DNA from: Xanthomonas sp. DAR 80977
Lineage (GTDB): Bacteria; Pseudomonadota; Gammaproteobacteria; Xanthomonadales; Xanthomonadaceae
Reading direction: 5' to 3'
NCBI RefSeq assembly: GCF_041240605.1
Contig: NZ_CP162487.1
Span: forward strand, 4,719,001-4,783,000
Length of the DNA stretch: 64,000 nucleotides
Made by a program: the position numbers and the translations under genes. The notes under the pieces are model-generated. The model did no database searches. It was not told the DNA's origin and saw nothing but the letters and a program-made list of their open reading frames with translations. Positions 28,332 through 36,046 of the stretch are shown here, in pieces. How positions within the stretch are numbered: position 1 is the first letter of the stretch; each line of letters opens with the position of its first letter.

Positions 28332-29246
28332 CTAGCCCGCCAGCGCCAGGGCCTTGGTGAGCAGGCTTTCCGCCGCCACCGAATCGTCCTTGGGGCGCGA
28401 GGCCTTGGCGGTGCCGAGCGAGGGATTGTCGTCTTCCTCCGCCAGCACTTCGACCACCGCGACCGCCACCTCGGTCATGACCTCGGTGGTCACTTCGGTG
28501 GTGACCTCCGTCGTGACTTCGGTGGTGACTTCCGTCGTCACCTCGGTGGTCACCTCGGTCGTCGTGTTGCTGATCAGCGCGGCGACCACGGTGATGTTCG
28601 GCGGATTGGAACTGGACTTGGTGGTGCCCGAAAGATTGACGTAGGTCGGCTGCGCACCGCTGCTCCACAGCTCGCCGTACAGCGTCAGCGTCGGCGCCTG
28701 CGAATTGGAGAACTGGATGATCGCGTTCTGCGCATTGCCGTTCTGGCTGGACCAGGCGAGCTGGTCGATCTCGCCCTTCGGGCCTTTCTCGCCGGTGTAG
28801 ACCGGCTGCTTGATGGTCGCGCCGGCGTAGGTGACCTGCGGGGCACTGATCACCAGCTTGTCGCTGAGCGGCGTGCTCTTGCCGTCGCTGGTCAGGCTGA
28901 ACAGGTTGTAGGTCCCGTTCCAGGTGGACAGCTGCTGGGTCGCGGTGCCGGCATTGCCGAACAGGTTGTTGGCCGCCGGCAGCGGGTCGCTGCCCTGCGC
29001 GAACAGGCCGACGAAGCCGTTGACGCCGGCATTCTGGTAGAACGTGAGTTGCGCCGAGGTCGCGTTGTTGCCCGACGCGGACCAGCTCACCCCGGTCGCG
29101 GTGAACGCCGGGGAATTGATCGCGGCACCGTTGACCGTGATCGACTGGTTGCTGGCGTCGATCACCACCGGGCCGGGGATATAGGTTTTCCCGTCCGGTT
29201 GCAGCCAGCTGGTCATGTAGGTTCCGGACGGATCGAAGGTCGCCAT
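28332..29246 (-). CDS. Duplicated beta-domain protein with TTEV repeats and hydrophobic tail; candidate RiPP precursor/scaffold
   Basis: The product has 304 residues. Residues 5-95 and 108-205 are a degenerate tandem duplication (SGTYMTSWLQPDGK against NGTYNLFSLTSDGK; TGVSWSASGNNATSAQLTFY against DQLAWSSQNGNAQNAIIQFS). Then NPPNITVVAALISNT leads into seven exact TTEV tetrapeptides (229-256), MTEV (257-260), the hydrophobic AVAVVEVL (261-268), EEDD, and a polar C-terminus. AAGGAC precedes the ATG. It lies between the methyltransferase (42 nt) and the oxygenase (28 nt), so it is probably their substrate or scaffold. No known family is recognised. Confidence 0.75.
   Translation of the reverse strand: MATFDPSGTYMTSWLQPDGKTYIPGPVVIDASNQSITVNGAAINSPAFTATGVSWSASGNNATSAQLTFYQNAGVNGFVGLFAQGSDPLPAANNLFGNAGTATQQLSTWNGTYNLFSLTSDGKSTPLSDKLVISAPQVTYAGATIKQPVYTGEKGPKGEIDQLAWSSQNGNAQNAIIQFSNSQAPTLTLYGELWSSGAQPTYVNLSGTTKSSSNPPNITVVAALISNTTTEVTTEVTTEVTTEVTTEVTTEVTTEVMTEVAVAVVEVLAEEDDNPSLGTAKASRPKDDSVAAESLLTKALALAG
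28479..28562 (-). repeat. Seven 12-nt tandem units encoding TTEV
   Basis: There are seven contiguous 12-nt units (plus-strand form gaCcTCgGTgGT with third-position variants), followed by an eighth that encodes MTEV. Variation is mainly synonymous, which suggests selection on the peptide and a history of slippage or unit duplication. Confidence 0.9.
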
Positions 29247-29288
29247 TGTCTTGTCCTTTTTTCCTGCGGAGGGATTCGCGATGGAGGA

Positions 29289-30641
29289 TCAGGCCTCGAT
29301 CAGGCTGTCCTTGCTGGTGTGGACCTCGGCCATGGCCCGGGTCACGGCGGAAGGCGTCGCCGCGTAGCCGCGCTGCCGCAGCCAGGCGGCGAGCAGGCCC
29401 TCGTACTCGCCGATCGGGATCTCGCGGTCGGCGACGGCCTGCGCGGTCGCGGCCTGGCGATCGCGGTACTCCCGGGCCAGTGCCGGATCGAGCAGGGCGG
29501 CGCCGACGAAGCGCACCGCTTCCTTGTCCGGGTCGCGCTTGAACATCATCCGGGTCACGCCGGTGTGCTGCAGCAGCAGCGAACGCCGCTGCTCGGCGGT
29601 CAGGCCTTCGCGCGCATCCAGGTAGGCCCTGGGATTGCGCCGGAACTCGCCCTGGGCGCGCTGATCCAGCGCGAGCGTGAGCAGTGTCTGGTACAGCGCC
29701 TCCGAGGCGAAGCTGTACTTGTAGCCGGGCGGCACCTTGTGATTGTGGATGTTGCGATGCGCGATCTCGGCCAGCACCGGATAGTCGTCGCGGTCGCAGA
29801 TCAGCGGCGTGCGCCGCGCCTCGCTGATCTTGGCCAGGCCGAGCTTGACCAGCATCTCCGGATCGGACTGGATCGCGTCCTTGGCCGGGATGAAGAAAGT
29901 CGAAATGCCGGACACCTTCGCCTTCACTTCGGCGTCGCGGTAGTCGCCGATCACGTGGCGGTCGATCTGCGGCGGGCCGGAGAACATGTTGGCGACATAA
30001 TTGATCGCCGGATGCTCGGCGCCGTAGATCTCCTCGAGATAATCGAGCAGCACATCGAACTTGTCGTTCTTGTAGCCGCCGAACTTGAACCCGAGATCGC
30101 CGATGCAGCCGACCTGCCACAGCACGAAGTTGGCGGTGGTGTCGATCTTGCGCCGGCGCAGCAGGAAATCCGTCGCTTCGTAGATCTGCATCCCCGGAAC
30201 GCTCGGGTCCACGCCCAGGTCGGCGTAGAGGCAGTCCTCGGCCGACACTGCCGGCAGCATCACCGCGTCGTAGCCTTCCCCGCGTGCGATCGCGATCGCG
30301 TTGTGCGACGGCGTCACGAAGACGCCGGGATGGCCGTAGAACAGCGCGCAGACGTATTTTCCCGCGCGCACCTCGGCCATGATCCGCTCGATCATCTGCA
30401 CGTAGGTGATGATCCGCGCCTTGTCGTCGGCGTAGTACTCGTAGAGGTCGAAGGCATTGGGGTTCTGCGCCTCGATCCACATGTCGGTGACCGGATCGGC
30501 GGCCGCGTACAGCACGATGTCCGCCTGCTGGATGTGCGCCTGCGCCTCCAGCGTGAAGTGCGACACCGCCTTGATCCCCGAACCGATGACGACCAGCCGG
30601 CCCGCTTTCTCGTCCACAGCACCCTGTTCGCTACCTGACAT
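29289..30641 (-). CDS. Borosin-family peptide alpha-N-methyltransferase
   Basis: The product has 450 residues. Residues 14-260 are a tetrapyrrole-methylase-fold enzyme that reads very close to fungal OphMA and bacterial borosin methyltransferases: RLVVIGSGIKAVSHFTLEA, AADPVTDMW, FYGHPGVFVTPSHNAIAIAR (101-120) and LPAVSAEDCLYADLGVDP (129-146). Residues aligned with OphMA catalytic R72, Y76 and Y98 are R76, Y80 and Y102. In the family it methylates backbone amides of a peptide core using SAM. Residues 310-440 form a LigA-like helical domain (EFRRNPRAYLDAREGLTAEQ), the type that binds or carries borosin cores. No obvious hydrophobic core follows at its own C-terminus, so the downstream gene may supply the substrate. 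Confidence 0.88.
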   Translation of the reverse strand: MSGSEQGAVDEKAGRLVVIGSGIKAVSHFTLEAQAHIQQADIVLYAAADPVTDMWIEAQNPNAFDLYEYYADDKARIITYVQMIERIMAEVRAGKYVCALFYGHPGVFVTPSHNAIAIARGEGYDAVMLPAVSAEDCLYADLGVDPSVPGMQIYEATDFLLRRRKIDTTANFVLWQVGCIGDLGFKFGGYKNDKFDVLLDYLEEIYGAEHPAINYVANMFSGPPQIDRHVIGDYRDAEVKAKVSGISTFFIPAKDAIQSDPEMLVKLGLAKISEARRTPLICDRDDYPVLAEIAHRNIHNHKVPPGYKYSFASEALYQTLLTLALDQRAQGEFRRNPRAYLDAREGLTAEQRRSLLLQHTGVTRMMFKRDPDKEAVRFVGAALLDPALAREYRDRQAATAQAVADREIPIGEYEGLLAAWLRQRGYAATPSAVTRAMAEVHTSKDSLIEA

Positions 30642-31047
30642 AAAGGCCGCCCCAAGCTTCAGAGAGAGCTAGGAACGCTACGCCGATCCGCTGGATAGTT
30701 TGTAGACATCTCGAGGCCAATCAAGCAGGAAATTTTTCACTTTTCATGACCGTTCCGATTTTCCTAGGACTCCATTCCGATAGCGGCTGTCGCCCTTTTC
30801 CCATGCCAGAAACTTCGGTGCAGTGCGTGCTTTGCCGCCATGCAAGAAAATGCAGACAGGCGCTTCCTGTTTTCCGGCACCACGCCACTGTCGGCGTGAG
30901 GTGCATTCCGTGCCACGGCACCTGCCGTAGACAAGCTTCGCCCCCCTGGCCAGACCCTCCGCTCCATCACAGAAACGTGGACGTCGTGCTTCCTACAGTC
31001 GGGTCGGTCGCGGCGTCCCGTGACCGTCCATCCACAGGAGAGCGACG
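30642..31047. other. 406-nt divergent intergenic region
   Basis: It separates the borosin-like operon (minus) from the protease gene (plus) and must contain both promoters. It is more AT-rich near 30690-30780. No convincing gene, dyad or RNA element is seen. Confidence 0.5.
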
Positions 31048-32304
31048 ATGAACCTCGAATGGGTATGCGCGCGGCTAGCGGCGAAAACGACGAAGGCGAT
31101 GAAGGCCCATGGATGCAACCTCGCCCTGGCCGCAGCCCTGGCGATGCTGGCGGCCGGCACGGCCCAGGCGGCAACGCCGCAGGCGATGCCGAGCGATGCG
31201 CTGACACGCGCACAGGCGCTCGACCACGATCTGCCCGCCATCGCGGCCGCGCTGGATGTCGACCCGCAGCGCGCACGCAGCATCATGAACGTGCAGGCGC
31301 ATGCCGCCGACCTGGCGGAAACGCTGCGCGCGCAGTACGCCGACCGGCTCGCAGGCATGTACATCGAGCACGATCCGATCGATCGGCTGGTGGTACGCCT
31401 GACCGGCAGCCAGGCGGTTCGCACCCAGTTCCGTACCTTCGGCACCGATACGCTCGAAATCGCCTTCGAACCCGGTGCCGCGCATACCGTCGCGCAATTG
31501 GCCAACGGCCTGCAGCGGGTACTCGCCGCGGGCCTGCACGAGAGCGCGCCGGGCATTCATGCCGGCTACGTGGACGAGCGCAGCGGCACGATCGTCATCG
31601 AAGTGGATCCGGGCACCAGGAACCTGGCCGGATTGACGGCGCGCACCGAACAGCTCGCCGGCGTGCCGGTACGCATCGGCGCCGCGCCGCGCGCGGCGAC
31701 GCAGGCCGTGTACGGCAGCGGCAGCATTTCATCGCTGTGCACCACGGGATTCGCGGTCTACCATGCGGCCAGCAACCAGAACGGCGTATTGACCGCGGGA
31801 CACTGCGATACCGGCGCGGCGCAGACCTACTCGGGTATCGACGGCGCATCGCACACGCTGAATGAAGTGGCATTGCTGGCCAACGCGAATGCGGACCTGC
31901 TGCGCCTGGGCAATACCGCCGTCGCCTTCGGCGGCTACTTCTACGCCGACGCCTGGCGTGCGGCCACGGGACGGCGCACGCGCGCGGCCACCACCACCGG
32001 CGCCGTGCACTGCCACTACGGGCGCAACGGCGGCTACAACTGCGGCAGCGTGCAGTCCACGGTCGCCAATCCCGGCAACATCTGCGGCCCCAACAACAAC
32101 GTCGCCTGCAACGCGGTGTACGTGCGCGTCGCCGGCACGTCGCTGTTCTGCGTCGGCGGCGACAGCGGCGGGCCGTGGTTCACGGGAACCACGCTCGCCG
32201 CCGGCATCCACTTCGCCGGGCCCACGGCGGGCGGCAGCCCGTGCTACTACACCAGCACCGATTGGGCCTATGACAGCATGGGCCTCAACCTGCTCTATCC
32301 GTAA
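31048..32304 (+). CDS. Secreted streptogrisin-like serine protease with propeptide
   Basis: The product has 418 residues. A signal region (hydrophobic 25-40, cleavage near AQAAT) is followed by a propeptide of about 170 residues. The chymotrypsin-fold domain has H252 (VLTAGHCD), D283 (ANADLLRLG) and S373 (GGDSGGPW), with paired cysteines (C231/C253, C322/C332, C368/C399 likely). It is expected to be exported, folded with help of the propeptide and auto-cleaved. AGGAG precedes ATG 31048; ATG 31099 would give a shorter signal. The next gene encodes a copy of the propeptide. Confidence 0.85.
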   Translation: MNLEWVCARLAAKTTKAMKAHGCNLALAAALAMLAAGTAQAATPQAMPSDALTRAQALDHDLPAIAAALDVDPQRARSIMNVQAHAADLAETLRAQYADRLAGMYIEHDPIDRLVVRLTGSQAVRTQFRTFGTDTLEIAFEPGAAHTVAQLANGLQRVLAAGLHESAPGIHAGYVDERSGTIVIEVDPGTRNLAGLTARTEQLAGVPVRIGAAPRAATQAVYGSGSISSLCTTGFAVYHAASNQNGVLTAGHCDTGAAQTYSGIDGASHTLNEVALLANANADLLRLGNTAVAFGGYFYADAWRAATGRRTRAATTTGAVHCHYGRNGGYNCGSVQSTVANPGNICGPNNNVACNAVYVRVAGTSLFCVGGDSGGPWFTGTTLAAGIHFAGPTAGGSPCYYTSTDWAYDSMGLNLLYP

Positions 32305-32343
32305 CACCTGGGCGCAGCATGCTGCCGCGCAGCGTGCGCACGA

Positions 32344-32370
32344 GATCGGCCGGTCCATGAACGGCCGATC
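32344..32370 (+). terminator. Hairpin between protease and propeptide-like lipoprotein genes
   Basis: GATCGGCCG pairs with CGGCCGATC (9 bp, 9-nt loop), followed only by TTCC. It may attenuate rather than end transcription, lowering expression of the downstream lipoprotein relative to the protease. Confidence 0.5.
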
Positions 32371-32393
32371 TTCCGTCGAACATGGGAAGCACA

Positions 32394-32951
32394 ATGCGAC
32401 GTTCGGGAATTGCACTGATGATGTGTCTGGGCGCGGCTGGATGCGGCAAGAGCAACGGCCCCACCGACGGCCCGGCGAGCGCGCCCGCGGACCCCGCCAA
32501 GGTGGCCGCACCGGCCGACGCGGCCGAGCCGGACACCGGCCCGCTCGTGGAGCAGTTGCGCAAGCGCTACGCCGAGCGCCTGGCAGGCCTCTACTACGAG
32601 CGAGAGCAGCGCCGCATCGTGGTGCGGTTGACGGGGACCACGCCCGTGCCGCCGGAACGGCACACGGTGGCAGGCGGCACCGTGCAGGTCGTGTTCGAGC
32701 CTGGCGCCCCGCACGCCTTGGCGGACTTGAACCGGATCCTGGCCGACAGCACCGCCAGGATCGCGGCGGCGCTGCCGACCGCGCACGGCCGCTACGTGGA
32801 CGAACGCACCGGCGCGATCGTCATCGCGATCGCCCCGGACGCCATTGGCGGCAAGGCGAAAGAGGCCGAACTGACACAAGCGCTCGGCGTGCCGGTGCGG
32901 ATCGAGGAAGAGGCGCCTGCCGTGCCGCAGCGACAGCCTGCGCAGCGATAG
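32394..32951 (+). CDS. Lipoprotein homologous to the propeptide of the upstream protease
   Basis: The product has 185 residues. The signal MRRSGIALMMCLGAAGC ends in a lipobox, then an Ala/Pro linker. Residues 50-170 align with the propeptide of the preceding gene: LRKRYAERLAGLYYER against LRAQYADRLAGMYIEH, then IVVRLTG / LVVRLTG, FEPGAPHALADLN / FEPGAAHTVAQLA and GRYVDERTGAIVI / AGYVDERSGTIVI. There is no protease domain. Propeptides of this protease type act as folding chaperones and tight inhibitors, so this is a likely membrane-anchored chaperone or inhibitor. GGAAG precedes ATG 32394. Confidence 0.75.
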   Translation: MRRSGIALMMCLGAAGCGKSNGPTDGPASAPADPAKVAAPADAAEPDTGPLVEQLRKRYAERLAGLYYEREQRRIVVRLTGTTPVPPERHTVAGGTVQVVFEPGAPHALADLNRILADSTARIAAALPTAHGRYVDERTGAIVIAIAPDAIGGKAKEAELTQALGVPVRIEEEAPAVPQRQPAQR

Positions 32952-32977
32952 CGCTCCCGTTTCGGCGTGGAAGCGCT

Positions 32978-33769
32978 CTACTTGGCGATGACCGAGGTCC
33001 CGGACGGCACCATGTAGCACGCCTGCGCCTTGGCGCAGGCCTCGGCGTTGATCTCGGCGATCTGGCTGGCCAGGTATTGTTCCGGGGTCAGGCCCATGCG
33101 GTTGCGGTACGCGTTGTCAGCATCGGCCTTGGCGACCTGTTCCTGCTCGCGCTGGCGCTCGGCGGTGGTGGCCTCGACCAGCGTCTTGACCCGCTGCTGC
33201 TGCGCGGCGGTGAGGTTCATCTGCTGCAGCACGTCCGCATTGGGACGCGCACGGCCAAGGGTGATGTTCTGGATCTGGATCGGCAGGCCCTGCTCCTTGA
33301 CCAGCGCGCGCACGCTCTCGGTGACCGCATCGTCGATCTTCCGCGCGGTGTCCGGGTCGCTCATCATCCGCGTCATGTCGTAGCGCTTCACCTGGTCGCG
33401 CACGATCGCCGCGTACTGGCTGGCCACGTTGTTCTTGAACCAGTCCTGCCCGAAACCCGACAACAGCAAGGCCGGCGCGGTGATCCGGTATTGGATCTGG
33501 GTGGAGAAATCCAACAGAATGTTGTCGCTGGACGAGAAATCGTCGAACGCCACCTGCACGGTCTGCGGCGTGACATCCACGTACACCGCCGAGGTGGTCC
33601 ACCAGGCATAGGTGCGGCCGGGCTCGCGCACATCGTCCAGGCGGATGCCGCCCTTGCCCAGGAAAATGGGCTTGTCCACCAGCACGGCCTGCTGCCCCGG
33701 ATCGGGCGAGACCACGGTACACGCGCAGAGCAGGCTCGCCATCGCGGCGGCCAGCGGAAGGTGTTTCAT
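32978..33769 (-). CDS. SPFH/Band-7-domain lipoprotein
   Basis: The product has 263 residues. The signal is MKHLPLAAAMASLLCAC. The SPFH (prohibitin-like) domain follows (VYVDVTPQTVQVAFDDFSSS, ILLDFSTQIQYRI, YDMTRMMSDPDTARKIDDAV, IQNITLGRARPN). A charged helical stretch (ATTAERQREQEQVAKADAD) leads to a C-terminal Cys pair. SPFH proteins oligomerise on membranes, but most have a transmembrane anchor rather than a lipid one. AGGGGA precedes the ATG. Role unknown. Confidence 0.8.
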   Translation of the reverse strand: MKHLPLAAAMASLLCACTVVSPDPGQQAVLVDKPIFLGKGGIRLDDVREPGRTYAWWTTSAVYVDVTPQTVQVAFDDFSSSDNILLDFSTQIQYRITAPALLLSGFGQDWFKNNVASQYAAIVRDQVKRYDMTRMMSDPDTARKIDDAVTESVRALVKEQGLPIQIQNITLGRARPNADVLQQMNLTAAQQQRVKTLVEATTAERQREQEQVAKADADNAYRNRMGLTPEQYLASQIAEINAEACAKAQACYMVPSGTSVIAK

Positions 33770-34053
33770 CGATGTCCCCTGTTCGGCCGGCGCCCCTCGC
33801 CGTCCACTGTGCGCAAATCCTAGCCGATTGCGGCGGGCAAGGCAGCAGGCTTGCCTAAGAAGAGCACGCCGCCCTAAGGCTCCAACATCTACGCAGCCAG
33901 CAAGATGCCCAGCCCGATACGACGACATGCAGCGCCACCTAGGCATCGTGATCGCAAATGGGGGATTTGGCGCTGGCCGCATTGCAAACGCGCCTCGCAT
34001 CCAAAAGCCAGCAATCTGCAGAACCGCGTGACTTCCGCCCGAAATCGCGACGC

Positions 34054-34749
34054 TTACCCCCGAATCGCAGCAGAATTCTCGCCTTTGGAATCGACAAGCG
34101 CTTGACGCATGGTATTTTCCCGCGTCTCTGGGCAAAAGAGCGAAGACGATGCGATTTCCCCCATCCCCAGCCACCGCTCTGCAGCCACGCCGGCATCCTT
34201 AAGATGATCACCTTCAACTAAGCAGAAGACTGCACCGAACGCAGCTAGCGCGGCGTACGTCCAAGCGATGAACGTCTGTACGTCTGTCAAATCGAGCCGC
34301 ACCGCTCCATAGGCGATCAGCATCGCAGTACAGGCAAGCCCGAAGTAGCCAAGCAAGTACCAGCGTCGCTTCCACTTCCTGGTCCCCGAGCTGCTGTTGC
34401 GTGGGTTACGCCACCGCAATATCGATGCGTTTGGATCGAATACGAAGGCACCCCATCCATTGGAGACCTCCAACAAGGCACTCGCAGGATCCGAGCTATC
34501 CATGAGTCGTCGAATCAAACAGGGCGGCAGGTACTTGCCAAAGCAATGACGAATGCTGACCGACAACCAAAGATCTCCGCGTTTCTCCCACTCCTGGAAT
34601 ATATCTAGGAATTCCTTCCGATTTGCGCTGTACGAGCGATGCAGACCAAAGCCGCCTCTTACCGATATGACGGCGAACCCCATCACGACCAGTGGCACTG
34701 CCACTTTGAGTCCACCGGCCGACAGCAAGTACTGAATGACTGCGTCCAT
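34054..34749 (-). CDS. Membrane protein of unknown function
   Basis: The product has 231 residues with one N-terminal hydrophobic helix (about 10-30) and two more at about 130-150 and 160-178. Between them lies a cytosolic segment with several Trp and a GAFVFDPNASILRWRNP stretch. Base composition is more AT-rich than the surrounding core genes, consistent with acquired DNA. It is the last gene on the left side of the effector region. I cannot assign a family. Confidence 0.55.
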   Translation of the reverse strand: MDAVIQYLLSAGGLKVAVPLVVMGFAVISVRGGFGLHRSYSANRKEFLDIFQEWEKRGDLWLSVSIRHCFGKYLPPCLIRRLMDSSDPASALLEVSNGWGAFVFDPNASILRWRNPRNSSSGTRKWKRRWYLLGYFGLACTAMLIAYGAVRLDLTDVQTFIAWTYAALAAFGAVFCLVEGDHLKDAGVAAERWLGMGEIASSSLFCPETRENTMRQALVDSKGENSAAIRG

Positions 34750-34815
34750 CTACTCCCTCCTTTGCATGGCACCAATGATATCGGCATGCTTGATCTCAGT
34801 ACCAAAGAAGCGCAA

Positions 34816-34992
34816 CTACATGAGCTTCGAGTGATCCCCGATCTCATTGCAGACTTCCAGCGAAGGATTTCTCACCTTCACCACACAACACTTGCTGGCC
34901 GCCATGTCGTCTTCGGGCTCGACAATGCGGTACAAAAGATAGAGGTTGCTCCGCGACTCCCATGGGCCGAACAAACTGACCTCAGTCGTGCT
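34816..34992 (-). pseudogene. 3' fragment of an immunity lipoprotein gene
   Basis: The last 56 codons match the C-terminus of the immunity lipoprotein at 39849-40340: LFGPWESRSNLYLLYRIV against TFGLWESRGSLYLLYRIV, then VCNEIGDHSKLM against VCNEIGDYSNIM. The signal peptide and first two-thirds are missing. It directly follows the stop of the papain-like effector, which points to recombination between effector cassettes. Confidence 0.75.
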
Positions 34993-35035
34993 GCTGCAAA
35001 CCGCGGCCGCCGCGCCTTGCACCCTCCAACGACGT

Positions 35036-36034
35036 TTAGCCCATCCGTTGAGGCTTGGCTTGCGTCTGATCGAGCTGCTCTGCATCCTGGGCCTGACGCT
35101 GGCCCTGCATGTCGTTCAACGACTGCAACTGCGCCAGCGATTGCTCCACAGGCTTGCTCAACGCATCCTCGGTCGGCATGTGCGCGCGCAGATGCGCGGG
35201 ATCGTTCAACGCGCCCTGGACGACGAACAGGTTTTCGCCCGCGCGTACATTGCGCGAGTCTTCGCTCAGCGCCACATGGTCGATCCGCGACAGGCCATTC
35301 TCCTTTGCCAGACACGCGGCGCTCGCGGCAAGCTTGGCGCTGTTGGCGTCGTAGTCGCGGCCAAGGCCCTGCTCCAGCTTCAGTACAGCTGCTTCTGCCT
35401 GTACGTGTAGTGGATCCCGTGCTGTTTCTTGTGCTGCACCCGCAACGCCGGCGTCCGGAATTGCTCGCCCTCCAGGCAGATCCGTGGAACTGATCACCTT
35501 TTGCAGCAGGGTGCGCTCCGGCATCGCGTTGTGGTGTTCCTTGTTCAAGTCGCTGCCGGGTATCGGCGCAGGAATGCTCTTGATGTCATCCACGTTCTGC
35601 AGCGGCTTGAGCTCGCCTTCAAAGGTTTTGTCGCCGATGCCGAGAATGCTCTTACGATGCAACCCGGCATGATTGAGCGCACCCCATGTGAAGTCGATGC
35701 AGCTGTTCGTGGCGCCGCCATACTCCATGCTGAAGCCATACTTGTTTGGAGCCGTGCCGAACTCCTTCAGCTTCTCGTACTGCGCCTTGTCGATTTCCAT
35801 CGTGCGCGAGTAGTAGGGATCCTTGTAGTCCTTGGCATCACTATCAAAGACTTTTCCTGGCCCACTCGATTCACCATGCTTCGCCGGAGCGAAGCCATAG
35901 CTGTTTGATACCGTGCCATCATTGATCGCGTAGTAGACGTGTCCTGCGGCGGACGTCCCTCTGGAGAGCAGCAGAGGCGTGCCTGGTGCGGCCACATAGA
36001 CGGTGAGCGTATAGCGCTTGTCATGATCGTCCAT
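35036..36034 (-). CDS. X-T4SS effector: papain-like N-terminal domain plus XVIPCD
   Basis: The product has 332 residues. The C-terminal 120 residues carry the Xanthomonas VirD4-interacting (XVIPCD) signature: NGLSRIDHVALSED, LFVVQGALNDPAHLRAHMP, KPVEQSLAQLQ and a Gln-rich tail. The N-terminal domain has GHVYYAIND (H32), then 80 residues on NSCIDFTWGALNHAG (C112). That His-before-Cys order fits circularly permuted papain/NlpC-P60-like hydrolases. A toxin that cuts peptidoglycan peptides or lipids in rival cells is predicted. The immunity-type lipoprotein gene lies 12 nt upstream in the same operon. Confidence 0.75.
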   Translation of the reverse strand: MDDHDKRYTLTVYVAAPGTPLLLSRGTSAAGHVYYAINDGTVSNSYGFAPAKHGESSGPGKVFDSDAKDYKDPYYSRTMEIDKAQYEKLKEFGTAPNKYGFSMEYGGATNSCIDFTWGALNHAGLHRKSILGIGDKTFEGELKPLQNVDDIKSIPAPIPGSDLNKEHHNAMPERTLLQKVISSTDLPGGRAIPDAGVAGAAQETARDPLHVQAEAAVLKLEQGLGRDYDANSAKLAASAACLAKENGLSRIDHVALSEDSRNVRAGENLFVVQGALNDPAHLRAHMPTEDALSKPVEQSLAQLQSLNDMQGQRQAQDAEQLDQTQAKPQRMG

Positions 36035-36046
36035 GGCGTGCGGCCC

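Noticed and set aside
28440..28565. CRISPR-like short direct repeats
   Set aside because: The 12-nt units are contiguous without spacers and encode TTEV in frame, so this is a coding tandem repeat.
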